A DNA stretch of 64,000 bases from Agroathelia rolfsii (lineage: Eukaryota; Basidiomycota; Agaricomycetes; Amylocorticiales; Amylocorticiaceae), in assembly GCA_018343915.1 (NCBI GenBank), contig JABRWF010000001.1:124001-188000 (forward strand). Direction: 5' to 3'. The position numbers were made by a program, and so were the translations under genes. The notes below the pieces were generated by a model that saw nothing but the letters and a program-made list of their open reading frames with translations, ran no database searches and was not told the origin of the DNA. Positions 1 through 11,429 of the stretch are shown piece by piece (position 1 is the stretch's first letter; every line of letters starts with the position of its first letter).

Positions 1-1
1 T

Positions 2-749
2 ATATTGGCTCCTCCAACAACGGACTGGGGCAACGATCTCCAGATTAAGCAGCACCCGCACATTGCCAAATTTGCATCCGGCAGCAGGGCACGTGTGGTT
101 GCGCTCAAGGATGCATCGAAATCGTTCCCCGTCGGTCAGAGCCTAGCCGTGCTGCGATGGAGATATGCCGGCAAGGATGAGAGTTATGTGCCACTGTCTA
201 GTGAGTGCCCAAACACTGAGAACCGCTATGTATGCTTATCATGGCCTGATCTGAATAGTTAATTGTTGGCCTACACCGTCAAAACAAGGCACACTGGATG
301 TCAACATTGAATATGAGCTAGAGAATGAACACATCACTCTTTATGATGTTGTCATTTCTATTCCTCTTCCGTTCGTCCTTTTCGCTTTTTTCCACCTTGA
401 ATGAATAGCTTTAATCTCGATTACTAGAACTGGTTCATACCCCACCGTATCTGCACATTCCGGCTCTTGGTCTCTTAATCCCTCCTCGCATTCGCTTGAC
501 TGGTCCATCCCTATCGTCTCTGCCTCGGATGAAACAACACGCTCGGGCTCAATGGAGTACAGCATCGGTGGAGAAGACCCTGGCTCAGTCTTTCCTGTCC
601 GCGTCAACTTTACTGCTCAGGGATCCCTCGCAAGCGTCAAGGTAGACACGATAGAGAAGTTGAGTGAGGGCGGTGGGCAGGTACCGGCAGGTGAGGGAGG
701 TTGGAGCCAGGATGCAATTGTGTCTGTAGATGAGTATCTTGTTGTGTAG
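2..749 (+). CDS. RET2: Coatomer subunit delta (delta-COP), C-terminal part, 5' end outside window
   Basis: Delta-COP is a subunit of the COPI coat that returns proteins from Golgi to ER; this part is its C-terminal mu-homology domain. Exons 2-200, 259-370 and 428-749 join in frame to about 210 residues. The read-out contains SFPVGQ, the LRWRY-ESYVPL block, NCWPTPS, DVNIEYELENE and DVVISIPLPTGSYP, and ends in VDEYLVV; these match the order of conserved blocks in delta-COP tails. Introns start gtgagt and gttcgt and end in ag. The stop is at 747-749. The next gene lies on the other strand and converges, with about 400 bp between them. The assignment is confident although the N-terminal longin-like region is not in the window. 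Confidence 0.88.
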
Positions 750-1155
750 TTGACACCTCTACCCTCTGCATCAAAGCAACTTGTATTTTTTTATTACTAA
801 AAAAGGTATTGGAAGCGCATGTAATACCTCTCTACCTGGATATAGCAATATCATGATACTACATTCACTTCGATGGCATTGAGAAATGGGAAATATCAAA
901 CGCAATGCTTGGCATGTAGTATAGCATACTCCAGACTTTTGGAAACTCCTCCGTCGATCATTTCGACAATACAGTGTAACTTTTACTTGTAAACCGCGTA
1001 CTCCTCGGTTCTAGGGTATATATGCGTATCAATTTTTTATTTATTTCATCAGTAGATGCGATAGGCATGATCAAGGTTGTAACGATACATAGGGTATCAT
1101 TCAGTGCGATTTATTAAGAATGAACAAGGGGGTGAAATAAATAAATAAATCGAAA
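750..1155. other. Convergent intergenic spacer
   Basis: AT-rich DNA between the delta-COP stop and the stop of the first F-box gene. It has no coding signal. It must hold the 3' UTRs and polyadenylation sites of both genes. A short ATAA-type repeat lies near 1137-1150. Confidence 0.6.
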
Positions 1156-3302
1156 TCAAGGATGGGATGTTGTAGAAGCAACGGCAGCCGGTTGCTCATC
1201 AACAAGGCGCTTCGAGAGAATAAACGGCATTTCAAATGCAGGCATGTCTTGAGCATATCGCAGTGGGCGCCAGGTGCCGACGATGTTCTTTTGTCCAGTC
1301 AGGTAACCAGAGAACAACCAGCGACCCATGTACGCTGCAGCTGGTTCGGGCACACGAACCATGCTAATGAGGCCATCGTAAGGCCGCAAGCGGCCGTAAA
1401 ATGTAAAGTGGTGCCAGGCCATGCCGAAATTGACATCCGTCTGCGCTCAGTTACAAATACGTCAGCCAAGATTTTGATTGATGAAAGTAGATGTGCTGTG
1501 TCATACCTCTCCAGTGAAGACGATGTCGTCAACACCGTTGCACGCGCTGAGGCGTACATCTTGCCAAAATTCCTCCTCACTAGCATCTTCTCCCGCTTGC
1601 GATGAGGAAGAGAGAGGTGAAGGTGACCTATTTCTCGCTGCTTCTCTAGCCGTGGCTCGCTCCTCCTCGTCCAGCATTTGCGCATGTGTACAATACGAAC
1701 ATGTCGCACTGTTATGTGAGTTAGGCACTCCCGGGCGATATGTCTCGTATGTCGTGAGGAGGCAGCCGCTCGCTCGCTCGCGAAACTTGAGTGTTCCCTC
1801 ATGAGGGTCTATATCACGCACGATGCCATGCGCACCATCCTCCTCGGGCAACCATGCGTTGCCGAAGCCGTCATCCACCCCATTCTTCCGGCCCCCAGTA
1901 TTTATACGTAACTGTGGAGACACAGCATGGTGTTCACGGAGGCGTACCTGCATGGGCCAGAGTGCGATACCCATCCCATCGTTCTCGCCAAACGTCGGCG
2001 GACGGTGGGCCATGCCCATGTAGTCAATGTAGGTCTGTTCATTCCCGTTCAGTGTGCGACCCTCCCAAAGACCATCGAGTGAGCCGGGACAGTAGACGAT
2101 TCCTTTGAGGGCGTCGTTCTCCCACGGGTTGTGGCAAAACTCAAGCCGCATCCAATCTTGATCCCAATCGTAACTAGGAGGCGGCGGCGAGGCTAGTGAG
2201 AGCCGTTTTTGCTGCTCCTCGTCCTCTCCTGCTGCCGCTTGTGCTGAAGTCATGCCAAACTCAGCTGTGCCCAGCGTAGGAAACTGTACGGCGGCGTGCC
2301 TATTCATTGCATGAATGTCCTCCTGTGTTGGTTGGCCTGGCTGATAGCCATGTGCAATGGCTTCTGCACGTGTGGGAGGCAGATTGGGCGGGATTTGGAA
2401 CGGGAAATTCTTGCGCGAAAAGAACAGCAAGCGCGCGGCAACGGTGACGAGGGGTGAGGCCAGGGTACGGGGCGCACCGAAGTGTTGAGGGATCTTGAAG
2501 GATGTGTTGTTGCGATAGAGAGGGTAGTAGCCATGTACAGTGACAGCAGAGTGCAGATTGGCGTGTCGAAGAGTCGACTGCAAGGGCAAGTGGAAATGAT
2601 TCGGCGGTACCAGCGTGTGGGGATAGCGACAGCTAAGGATTACATAGGGAAGGATCAGCTGGAGAAGCTCATGCCTCTCATCCGGTGTCTCATTATCAAT
2701 CGTCTCTATACAGAGAAACGAAATGAAGAAATGTGAGCAGAGACCACCTCATCATCTCTGACTTACTTACCTGGTGTGATGGTAAGCCACATAAGCCAGA
2801 GGGCGAGCGCATTCACGCGAATTTCAAGTGGCCAACCATAGGTAGCGCCCTCCATGAGTCGCTGACGGACATAGCAATTGACAAAGGACTCGATGCCTGC
2901 CCAGCGTAGCTGGGCTAGATTGCGACCATCGTTCTCCATCATCATAATGAATGCACGCTGAAGCGTTTCTTCGACATCTGGCGCATAGATGTCGCCCGAG
3001 CGAATGCGTTTCATGACATCATAATACTGGTAGAGCTGGACCGCGAGGTTAGTGGGGAACAATGCACGAGGACCAAACCTGCGGAAGGGAGCAGAAAGGT
3101 CGAACTGGGTGCGGAAGAGGTCGGCATAGAGAAATGGGCAAGACTTGTGAGAAAGGGCATTGTGAAACCGCTTGCAGGTTGCGAGTAATGACGAAAGGGA
3201 GTTGGCGGGCGTGGGAAGGCCGACGGGATCGGCCAGGAGCCGCTCGAGGGCGATGCGCTGCAAGACCTCGTCTGGAAAGATGAACTGCTTAGACGACGGC
3301 AT
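1156..3302 (-). CDS. F-box domain protein, paralog 1
   Basis: Exons 3302-2771, 2705-1507 and 1440-1156 total 2016 nt, giving 671 residues. The N-terminus (FPDEVLQRIALERLL, then GLPTP and LATCKRFHNAL) has the form of an F-box, which recruits Skp1 of SCF ubiquitin ligases. The C-terminal half contains FSRK-type and PPNLPPTRAEAI blocks, and ends with an AWHHFTFYGRLRPYDGLI block and a GYLTGQKNIVGTW block. The same order occurs in the gene at 13741-16073, so the two are paralogs in opposite orientation. The first intron has the same site and phase in both; the second intron here (after FTGE) is absent in the other copy. Substrate unknown. F-box function is inferred from the N-terminus only. Confidence 0.75.
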
Positions 3303-5416
3303 GCAGCTGGCCAGGGGGAAGAAGAAAGGGAGAGAAAGAGGTAAGCAAGCGTCAGGATGAACTGGGAGAGGGAGGGAGAGGGTATAAATGCGTTAGATGA
3401 TCGACTTGGGGAGACGGACCGTGGTTAATAGAAGAAGACGGAGAGATGACGGCCATCACAGATGAAGAGGGGCATTGACAGCGGCGAGTCGAGGACGGGA
3501 AGATGGAGACACTGGCAGACAGAGCACGGAGTTGCCCTCATTGGCACCTGCGACCCGAGCGCTGGAGAAGAAAAAGAGGCCGTGCGAAATGAATTATCTC
3601 CGTCTCCGTCTGCTGCTGTGAAGGGATACAGGATGGGAGAGTTATTGTCATGAATACCAGGGGCCGTCATCCATGGATTATTTCAGAAATATTTTCAAGA
3701 ATATTTTCCAATTGCCGGAGACGGGGAGTAGTAGTAATAGCAGCAGCCAGCAAGTAACCAAGTAGGTAGGATGGGCGCTACTATGCGCCCGATCATGTAA
3801 AGCCCATAATAACGATCGTCAAACAGAATAGATACCGCCTGCTGTTTATCGAATTATCATTTCTCATTTTCTGTGTTTTTCATTCCTTTTTTTTCTTTTT
3901 TCTTTTTCTTTCTCACCTGTGCGCGATTGAGAGATTGTGATGGTGATGATGATGACAAGAATGATAATAATCTATGGGCTAGACTGCATCACGTGCTCTG
4001 TGGCGGTGACCCTGTTGCCACACCCCTGCTGGTGTAGTGTACAACATGATATTGTCCTACTCCACCTACTGGCAACACCATAATTCAGAACAGCAATTTT
4101 CCTTGTCATCCTATATCTAAATCCAGCCCCCCTGAATCCCCACCAACTCCTCTGCTCGTGGTCAATCCCTTTCAAGTGCTAGCCCTCGAGCCCTTCCCTC
4201 CTTGTTCTTTGGCTACGCTAGCGCTGTAGGGTGGAACTACTCTTCGTTCTGCTCAGTCCATTTATTCCTTCCTAGTTCTTGGACCACTTACTCTCCGCGG
4301 ACGCCATCCGCAACTGATCGTTTGAGGCACCTAAACCTCCTCTTTCTCCTCTGTGGAGGGCCATCACATCACATTTCTCTCCATCTTCATTCTCTTCCAT
4401 TTTTTTTTTTGCGTTTATTTTTACCGGTAATATCGCTTATATGGCTTATTGCATCCTTGCACATTCAATGCCGATTTGGTTCTCGGCGTCCCTTGCGTAA
4501 TGTTTGTTCATGGCCGCTTACCGCTCCCTAATAAGCTTTCATCCAAGAATCAAGGTCATTCTCCACTAAATAAATCGATCGTTGTTGTTGTTGTTTTTTT
4601 TACCGCTTCCAAAAGGTCGAAGTTAGCCATGCTGAATCGGCGCTTTTTGTTGACTAGTGGGACCGCCCATGTCGCTCTTCTATTATATCCCCCAGACCCC
4701 TGCATGCAGCCTCCTCAATGGGGCCTCTGCATCGGTTAAGGCTCCATACATTCTTTGTGCAGCCCGCACCTAATTTTGCTTTTTTTCTTTTCTTTTCTTT
4801 CTTTCTTTCTTCTCTTCTTTCTCATCTTGTGTAAGGCGGTCCGCTTTTATAAAAAGCACATCTGTATTGGACGCTTGCTCGCCTATCCCACGAACGGTCA
4901 CGGGCAACACACAGGCGCTCCACGGCAGGCTTATCCGGCGTTCGTCATCTTCTCCGGGTCCATGCAGACCACATCAGGGCCAGACGCTGGAGGGAGCTGT
5001 CTCCCCACGGCCCGTCTAAGAGCATGCCAAGAGCCACCCATTGTAGGCTCGGTTCGCGGGTGTTGATGATGCTGATGAGAAGTGGTGCGGATTTGAAGGG
5101 GAGATGTGGAGGCGACTGTTTTGCTGGCATATAGTAATCAGCATGTATATGGATGCGCATGTATTCTAAGCTACAGTAAATTACACATCTAGCAATAATT
5201 ACTATCTTGTTCGTCCATAGCTAGAGTAGGAAAAACGCCGTATAATCCAACAAGAAAGATAAGCCACCCGAAAAGAAGTGTCGATCCATCATTACGAAAT
5301 ACAACATCATTAATAATTCTAGTGGTGTTTGTTGTACACGCTTCATAGTCACAGTAATACCATTACCGTTCTCTCTCTCTCTCTCTCTCTCTTCCCACAC
5401 AGGCTCTCTTGCTTCA
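3303..5416. other. Long intergenic region without a supported gene
   Basis: About 2.1 kb upstream of both the F-box gene (-) and the DEDDh gene (+). Open frames here are short and show no conserved motif. It holds pyrimidine-rich stretches (about 3890-3915 and 4785-4825) and a CT microsatellite just before the next gene. It probably serves as a divergent promoter region. Confidence 0.5.
5370..5392. repeat. (CT)n microsatellite in 5' leader
   Basis: About eleven uninterrupted CT units end some 25 bp before the ATG at 5417. Pyrimidine-rich leaders are common next to fungal transcription starts, so it may be part of the core promoter or 5' UTR. Confidence 0.85.
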
Positions 5417-7486
5417 ATGTCTGACTTTCAGCTCGTAGACCCACAAGAATGGACAATAGACATCCACTCGGTGCAGTCTGGCATGGTCACGTTGAAATCC
5501 CTAATTTATATTTATATTATTTCTCGGTGTGCTATTCCAGGTGTACACTGCCTACATGGGATATTTCCAGATCCAAGCCGTGCCATGGTTCGTGATATGA
5601 TCATTCTCTGATGCTCCAGCAATACCCATCTCTGCTCTCAACCCCCGCGACTATCCTGCTCACGCACCAGATATCTTTAGGTGGGATCGCACATGGGGTC
5701 ACCTCTTCGAGAGCTTCAACAACTTCCTCGCCTTCTCCTGGCCAGCCCTCGCCGTCACCAACACTCCCACGGCCAAGGGACACATTGTCACTCGTCCGAA
5801 TGCACTGCAGGCTTTCATTAAAATGGTCAAGACCCGTTTCGGTGAGACACTGCCGCCCGTAGACAGATACATTCAGTATATCGAGCCGTTCGAAACCGCC
5901 CAACGACCTCTGCGCACCGTAGCAGATTATGCATCATACAAGAAGCTCTCTGCAAGCCTCCCAGCTGTCGTTCTTGCCGCCCAGAAGACGCGTATTCGCC
6001 AGGGAGATCTTGACGCCATCCGGGCATTGTGGAATGGGACGGACCGGACCTTTATGGCCATCGACCTCGAATGGTCCGAGCGCAATCCGAATACAGTCCT
6101 CGAGTGGGGATATGCCGCTCTGCGCTGTGGCCTCCTCAAAGAGTGTGTTATCCCTGATCGCCTATGCTCTCCAGCTCAGCTCAATATTTCATGTAGTTTA
6201 AATCAGTGGCCTCCTGTGAAGGAGAACTATAGGTTGGCTCATGAATCTGAGCAGTCCACGTGTAAGATTCTAAACTGAGGCCGCTCCTCATTATCAGACA
6301 GGGCCATTACATTGTTGCTGAACATGTGGACAAGATCCGTAACAAGCACACTCCTAATTATCCGTGGCAGGTACGCGTCCACTAACCACTGTGCTAAACA
6401 ACTCCCTCATCTCACCGCTCTTGGGCCGTCTTGAATGAAGTAGTATGCCGTAAGCTTCTGTTTTGTGTTGTCAAGCGCAGTGCAGGTTCTGGACCATGTC
6501 CCTCTTTTTTTGTTTTCCATCAGTTCGGTGATAGTCAAGTCCTCTCCAAGGCACAGCTATCGGTGGTGATACAAGCCATTATCAAGTAAGTTGGCCGAGA
6601 ATTAATACTACTTTCCACCCCTTCTTATTATTGATGATTTTTTACAGTAGCCTCGCTAGCCCCGAGTCAGACGTCTGCCCCAACACCCTTGTCCTGGTCG
6701 CCCATGGTCTTCGTGGGGATCTAGAACGTCTCGATAAGATGGGCATCCGTAAGTAGCTTTACGTTTTGACACCCTTCACCCTCTCCGCCCTCCTCGAGTT
6801 TTCCATCGTTCTAGACCATGCATTGGACCACTGATTTCCAGCCGTTCATAGGGATCCCAGCCAACGTGCTCACGATTGACACATCTGTGCTTGAGCGCCG
6901 CATGTTTGACGCCGGCGAGCGCGGCACCATGCGCGACCCCCGCACGAACGAGCCGCGGGCGCCGGGCATTACGCTCTCACTCACAAGTCTCGTCCATACA
7001 CTCAGCGCGATACCAGAGGCAGTGATGATGCACAACGCAGGCAACGATGCGCGTATGACCCTCTGGGCGTTCCAGAAGCTCATGGATCCCTCCACACCGA
7101 TGGTCGTCCCCAGCAAGAGGATACTAGCTGCACCGCCGCCAATGGTGATGGGTGCCTCTCTGCAGGGTCTACCAATACTTATGACTGGCCTCGCCGTCGC
7201 GGACACCCCCGGCGGGTGGTCTCCGGGTTCCAATACACCCTCACCTGGCCTGAGATCGAAGAATAGTTATTTCCCCGCAGAGGCGTCTGGCGGCGGCGGC
7301 GGCGGTGGTGGTGGTGGTGGCAACAGTCCAGCTTCCCCAATGCGTCGGACACAGTCGCATTTCCATACAATGACTAACAGCAGTGGTGCCGGTATTGGCG
7401 GCGGCGGTGGAAGCGAAGATATTGACGAATGGGGTGGTCACGCGACTGTCAAGAAAGCATATCGTCCCGGCCGGGGTGGCCGCTAG
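5417..7486 (+). CDS. Gfd2/YDR514C-like DEDDh exonuclease-fold protein
   Basis: A multi-exon gene of about 494 residues. Probable exons: 5417-5485, 5541-5587, 5681-about 6142, 6197-6232, 6298-6370, 6524-6585, 6648-6748, 6852-7486. The central domain carries the RNase-H-like DEDDh signature: MAIDLEWSE (D-x-E), LVAHGLRGDLERL (motif II) and HNAGNDARM (H-x4-D). This arrangement is known from the Gfd2/YDR514C C-terminal domain; substrate unknown. The C-terminus is low complexity with an 11-glycine run and an RPGRGGR end, suggesting RNA contact. The exon 2/3 junction is uncertain: a direct read crosses a TGA, avoided with donor 5588 and acceptor 5680. A 6-nt microexon at 6444-6449 is possible. Confidence 0.7.
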
Positions 7487-8169
7487 GTAGGGCCAGATTG
7501 GGCGGAGGGTTTAGCTAATCTGAGCGGATACTTCGACGTAGTAGTCAGGGGGATACAACACGAGGCAAGAGGAGAGAAGAAAAAATTGCTTGCTGGAAGG
7601 GTACTACTTGTTTAAGGATTTTTTTCCGTGATCGCACGTTACGTGGCGGTTGGTGCGCTACCTACCGTCGTCGGTTACAAGATAATCATGGGATGCACGT
7701 TCGTTTTTGTTCAGGTGTATATTTTCTGCGGTAAGAGGCCGAATCTTCATACATTCCTTCTTTTTTTTTTTTTTTTTTTTTCTTCTCTCTCTCTCTAGAT
7801 ACCACCACGTTCACTTCATATATACAACTAAATGACACTACCGTCTCTTTATCTCGGAAGAACCATATAGTATTATACATTTTTCATTTATTCCTTCCGG
7901 GGTTATGGCGCGTGATGATGAACGTGAAGCAAATCCCTGTACTCTCCTGATCGTAGAAATGACTAATGATTGACAAAATGGTTCGTCCTGAATCAGGCTA
8001 CTGAACCCCCCATCTACTCCACCGCTGGCTCTGATACGCATGTTTAATGCGTTGCACCTAGGCACGTGAGGTTATCCTACTATTACTATCCAGCGGTTGT
8101 CTTCCGTAGGTCGGCTACGTCCAGGCGATCAAAAAAAAAAAAAAAAAAAAAAATCAATCTTCAAGAATT
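7487..8169. other. Convergent spacer with homopolymer tracts
   Basis: 3' flanks of the DEDDh gene and the aldo-keto reductase. It contains a T tract at about 7761-7781 and an A tract at about 8131-8153. No coding signal was seen. Confidence 0.6.
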
Positions 8170-9997
8170 TTATCCCCATTCCCAAGAGATAGGGCTTACA
8201 TATGGCTCCGGAGCATTTTGTAAGATATTTTCGATCGATTGCATAATTTCCGGCGTCAGCTTGGGCAGTACCTTGATCGCTTCTAGATTTTCCAGGATCT
8301 GCTGGGGACGCGAGGCCCCCAAGATAACGGTAGATGTGTTGGGGCTCTTGGCAACCCATGCAAGAGCGAGTGCGGCGACAGAGCATTGAAGCTCTGCAAG
8401 GAGGTGTTAAATTGAGTTTGATTCTACGGGGAGCAAGAGAAAGAAAGAAAGAAAAAAAAAAAAAAAAAAAAAAAAAAGGGTTCAACTTACCATTTTCAGC
8501 GAACTCAGTCAGCTTGACAACCTTTTCAAGTTTTGCCTTGCCTTCAGGCTGTTCTAGGCCTTCGACGAGATCCTTGAACTGAGAGTGTTGAGAGAAGCGC
8601 GATCCCTCGGGGATACCGTTGTTATACTAGATGAGAGATTTACATATTAGAGACCCTACCCACTGTTCTTAACCGTTTTGAGCCTCAACAGGAGTATACC
8701 TTTCCTGTCAGAATGCCGCCATCCAAGCAATAAAACGCTGTAGTTCCGATGTTGTATTCAGAATACAAGGGACTGAGGATTTCTATTATTTATTCAAACC
8801 AGATTTGATCCCGCGTGCGAACATACCGGTATTCTTTTTCAGGGCGCTCGCGATGGAACATGCTGTATTCTCAAATAATTAGAAATGAAACAAATAGAAC
8901 AAGGGCGCAAGTTGAATAATTACTTGTGTTGAACTTGTTCTGCAATGGGCGCATGAAGTCCGTATTTCCTTGCAATGTCTAAAAGCAGGATCCCTTTAAC
9001 TTCGACCCTGTCCATGAAACATCGGATAGTCTATTACGAACGGTGGGCTTGTTCAATTTCTTGAGCGGACCACTCCGAGGTACCCCAATAGAAGGCCTAT
9101 GTGCATATTGTCAAACGTTCAAACCATTTTCGTCCTGTTCACGACTTACCCATCCCTTGTTGATGACGTAGTCAAAAGCACGAACGGTCTCCTCGATGGG
9201 GACTGTAGAACAAGAGTTAGAAACACCTTTTTCTACTGAAAACAGTAGTTTGACCAGTAACATCAGCCCTGTGTGCAAAGATGACATCCACATAATCCAG
9301 CTGCAGACGCCTCAAGCTATCCCTAGTACCTTCTATGATGCTGGCAAAGAAGATCAACGAGTGAAGTATGAAACAGATCAAACCCTATTACTGTTTGCGA
9401 GCGAGGCCGTAATCGTTTGGACCATTTCGGAGACCCCAAAAGATTTTGGTGCTGATAACGAGGTCACTGCGACGAATGTTGAGTTCCTTAATTGCCTGTC
9501 CACTGTAAAAATATGGGGTATAGATATCAACGATTCATGATGATGCCAGGAACGTTACACACATTGCTTCTTCAGATTTCCCTTTTTCATATTCCTGACA
9601 TGATTATAAGTAAATCGCTAGCGTAATTCAAGCCTTCATGAACCTCGGCAGTATCAAGCATGTTGATGCCATTTTCGAACGCGGTCTTGATTATTTCCTG
9701 TAAGAAAGAGACGGATATAATAGGTCAGTTTTCGAAATCCCCGCGGTCAATCTGATGATTAATTAGACAAGGTTTTTCTTACTTTTACTGAATCGCCCTG
9801 CACGGTGCCACCAAGAGTCAACCCTAATAAATTGAGCGCCCGATCGATTTCATCAAGATCGATGGCACCGAGACATCCCAGAAGTTAGACAACATACATC
9901 CGCCCAGAGAGAACACTGGAACACGCAGGCCGCTTGATCCAAGTCGGCGAAAGGGCATGTTTTTGGTATCGAATTTTGGATGCTCGAAGGACGACAT
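8170..9997 (-). CDS. Aldo-keto reductase, Kv-beta/AKR6-like
   Basis: NAD(P)H-dependent oxidoreductase of the Kv-beta-like branch. The start at 9997 gives MPFRRLGSSGLRVPVFSLGG. Exons begin 9997-9898, 9823-9783, 9697-9644, 9594-9563, 9502-9392, 9340-9255, then 9202 and several more to the stop at 8170-8172. The catalytic tetrad is visible: Asp in NMLDTAE, Tyr in EEYEKGKSEE, Lys in ISTKIFWG, His in IFAHRAD. Other family marks are RDSLRRLQLDYVDV, VPIEETVRAFDYV, AFYWGTSEW and the tail ILGASRPQQILENL. One anomaly: the cofactor-binding WSPLAS block before GILTGK reads FYCLDG here. At least one intron contains a 26-nt T tract. Substrate cannot be told. Confidence 0.85.
8452..8477 (-). repeat. Poly(T) tract (sense) in an intron of the aldo-keto reductase
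   Basis: 26 consecutive A on the + strand, so T on the sense strand, starting about 10 nt after a gtaagt donor. It is the longest of several such intronic tracts in the window. Confidence 0.85.
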
Positions 9998-11429
9998 GGC
10001 TACAGCTGAAGAAGGTAAAGTGAGAGTGAGACCATCTTGTCACGCTCCTGCTGATTAGTGATGTCGACAATCGAATCAAGATTAAATCAGGGATCGATCA
10101 TTATAAGAGCTGGAACATCCTGCATCCGGATTAATGTCGGAATTCCTAGCTTTCCGCGTCTTATAGGGGAAAAAAATGGCTTGTAGGTCAAAAAGGTAGC
10201 CAGAGAAAAAAATATACCGCCCAGCTCAAATGAAATGCATTAATCCCAGAGAGCGAGGCCGATGTATGTTAGTAGGATGAAAGTACCAAAAAACAGTTCG
10301 CGTAGTTATTCTACTGAAGGTGGTTACAGAAGCGAGCACAGATCAACACATTTACGGATTCACAAGTAACTCTTGAGCTGAGTAAGTTCGAGACATAGTA
10401 TCTTGAAGGAGGGAAAAAAACGATTCCCTATAGCTTAGTAGCACCTATGGATGTACTCGCACTGGCAAGGAGGTTGATTTACATTTCAAGTGGATGCACA
10501 GGCTTAAACGTTCAAGTAGCGAACCAGTTGCTATCGGAGACGAGCCGAGTACCGAACCGATGTCGGCGCCTGTAATATTCTTACTATCGGCCCGGGTTAC
10601 TACTGCATGTATTATAGAGTTGTCTGCCGTCGTACTAGTATCCCTTAAGCCAATCCATACGTTTCATCATGGCCATTTGTTGTATCTGCAATGGAATTAT
10701 GTACAATACCAGTGAAGCAGGACCTCAGGCGCAATTGATACATTTTGGAGGACTGGAGCATAGTGATTGTCAGTCAGCTAGTTATTGGCACCATGACGGC
10801 CCGGCGTCTCTCGTGAAGCTAACCTGAGAGGCTGAAACAACAATCCACAAATTCATGTTCCGCTCTTCATATAGTAATGAGAATCAAGGGAAAGTAGTAA
10901 TATATTCGCTGGGCTAGATTGCAACGGGGCCTATCTACTTAGTGCTAGTAGTAATCGACCGTTTGGAGTTTCTGAAATGGGATGTCTCATGAAACACGCG
11001 AGTGGCTGAGAGCACTCATAAAAACATGGCTGGTTATTGGATTGAAATCGTTACGTTAAAACAGAGCGGTCAGGACAGTTGATGCGGCACTTCTGCCAGT
11101 GGTGCAACTGACACGGATATAATAACTCAATACAGGCTCAGAGACTGGAAGGGACAAAAGAGTGTATCGACTTAGCCATCAGAATATACGCAGATGATGT
11201 AAAATCATTACTACGGGTACTACATCGGCTCCGAACGCAATTCAGAATACATTTCGCATGAAACGAAGCGGAATGCTAGCGAATGGGAGATACTAGGTTG
11301 AGACCAATTGTAAATCCGACTCATAGGCGCATGCATATAATCACATGAATCTATCAACGTTGATAACGAAACCTTAAGTAATAGTAGGGTATAGAGGGGA
11401 TTTAGTCCAAGACTGCCAGTGCTTCATTT
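9998..11429. other. Gene-poor region
   Basis: No frame longer than about 75 codons and no recognised motif. Base composition is unremarkable, without obvious tandem or terminal repeats. It could be decayed sequence or a long upstream region. Confidence 0.45.

Noticed and set aside
5586..5600. In-frame TGA in the DEDDh gene, suggesting stop-codon readthrough (text is in frame on both sides)
   Set aside because: An ordinary intron from gttcgt at 5588 to ttag at 5680 removes it, and no readthrough context or selenocysteine element is evident. The exact junction stays uncertain.
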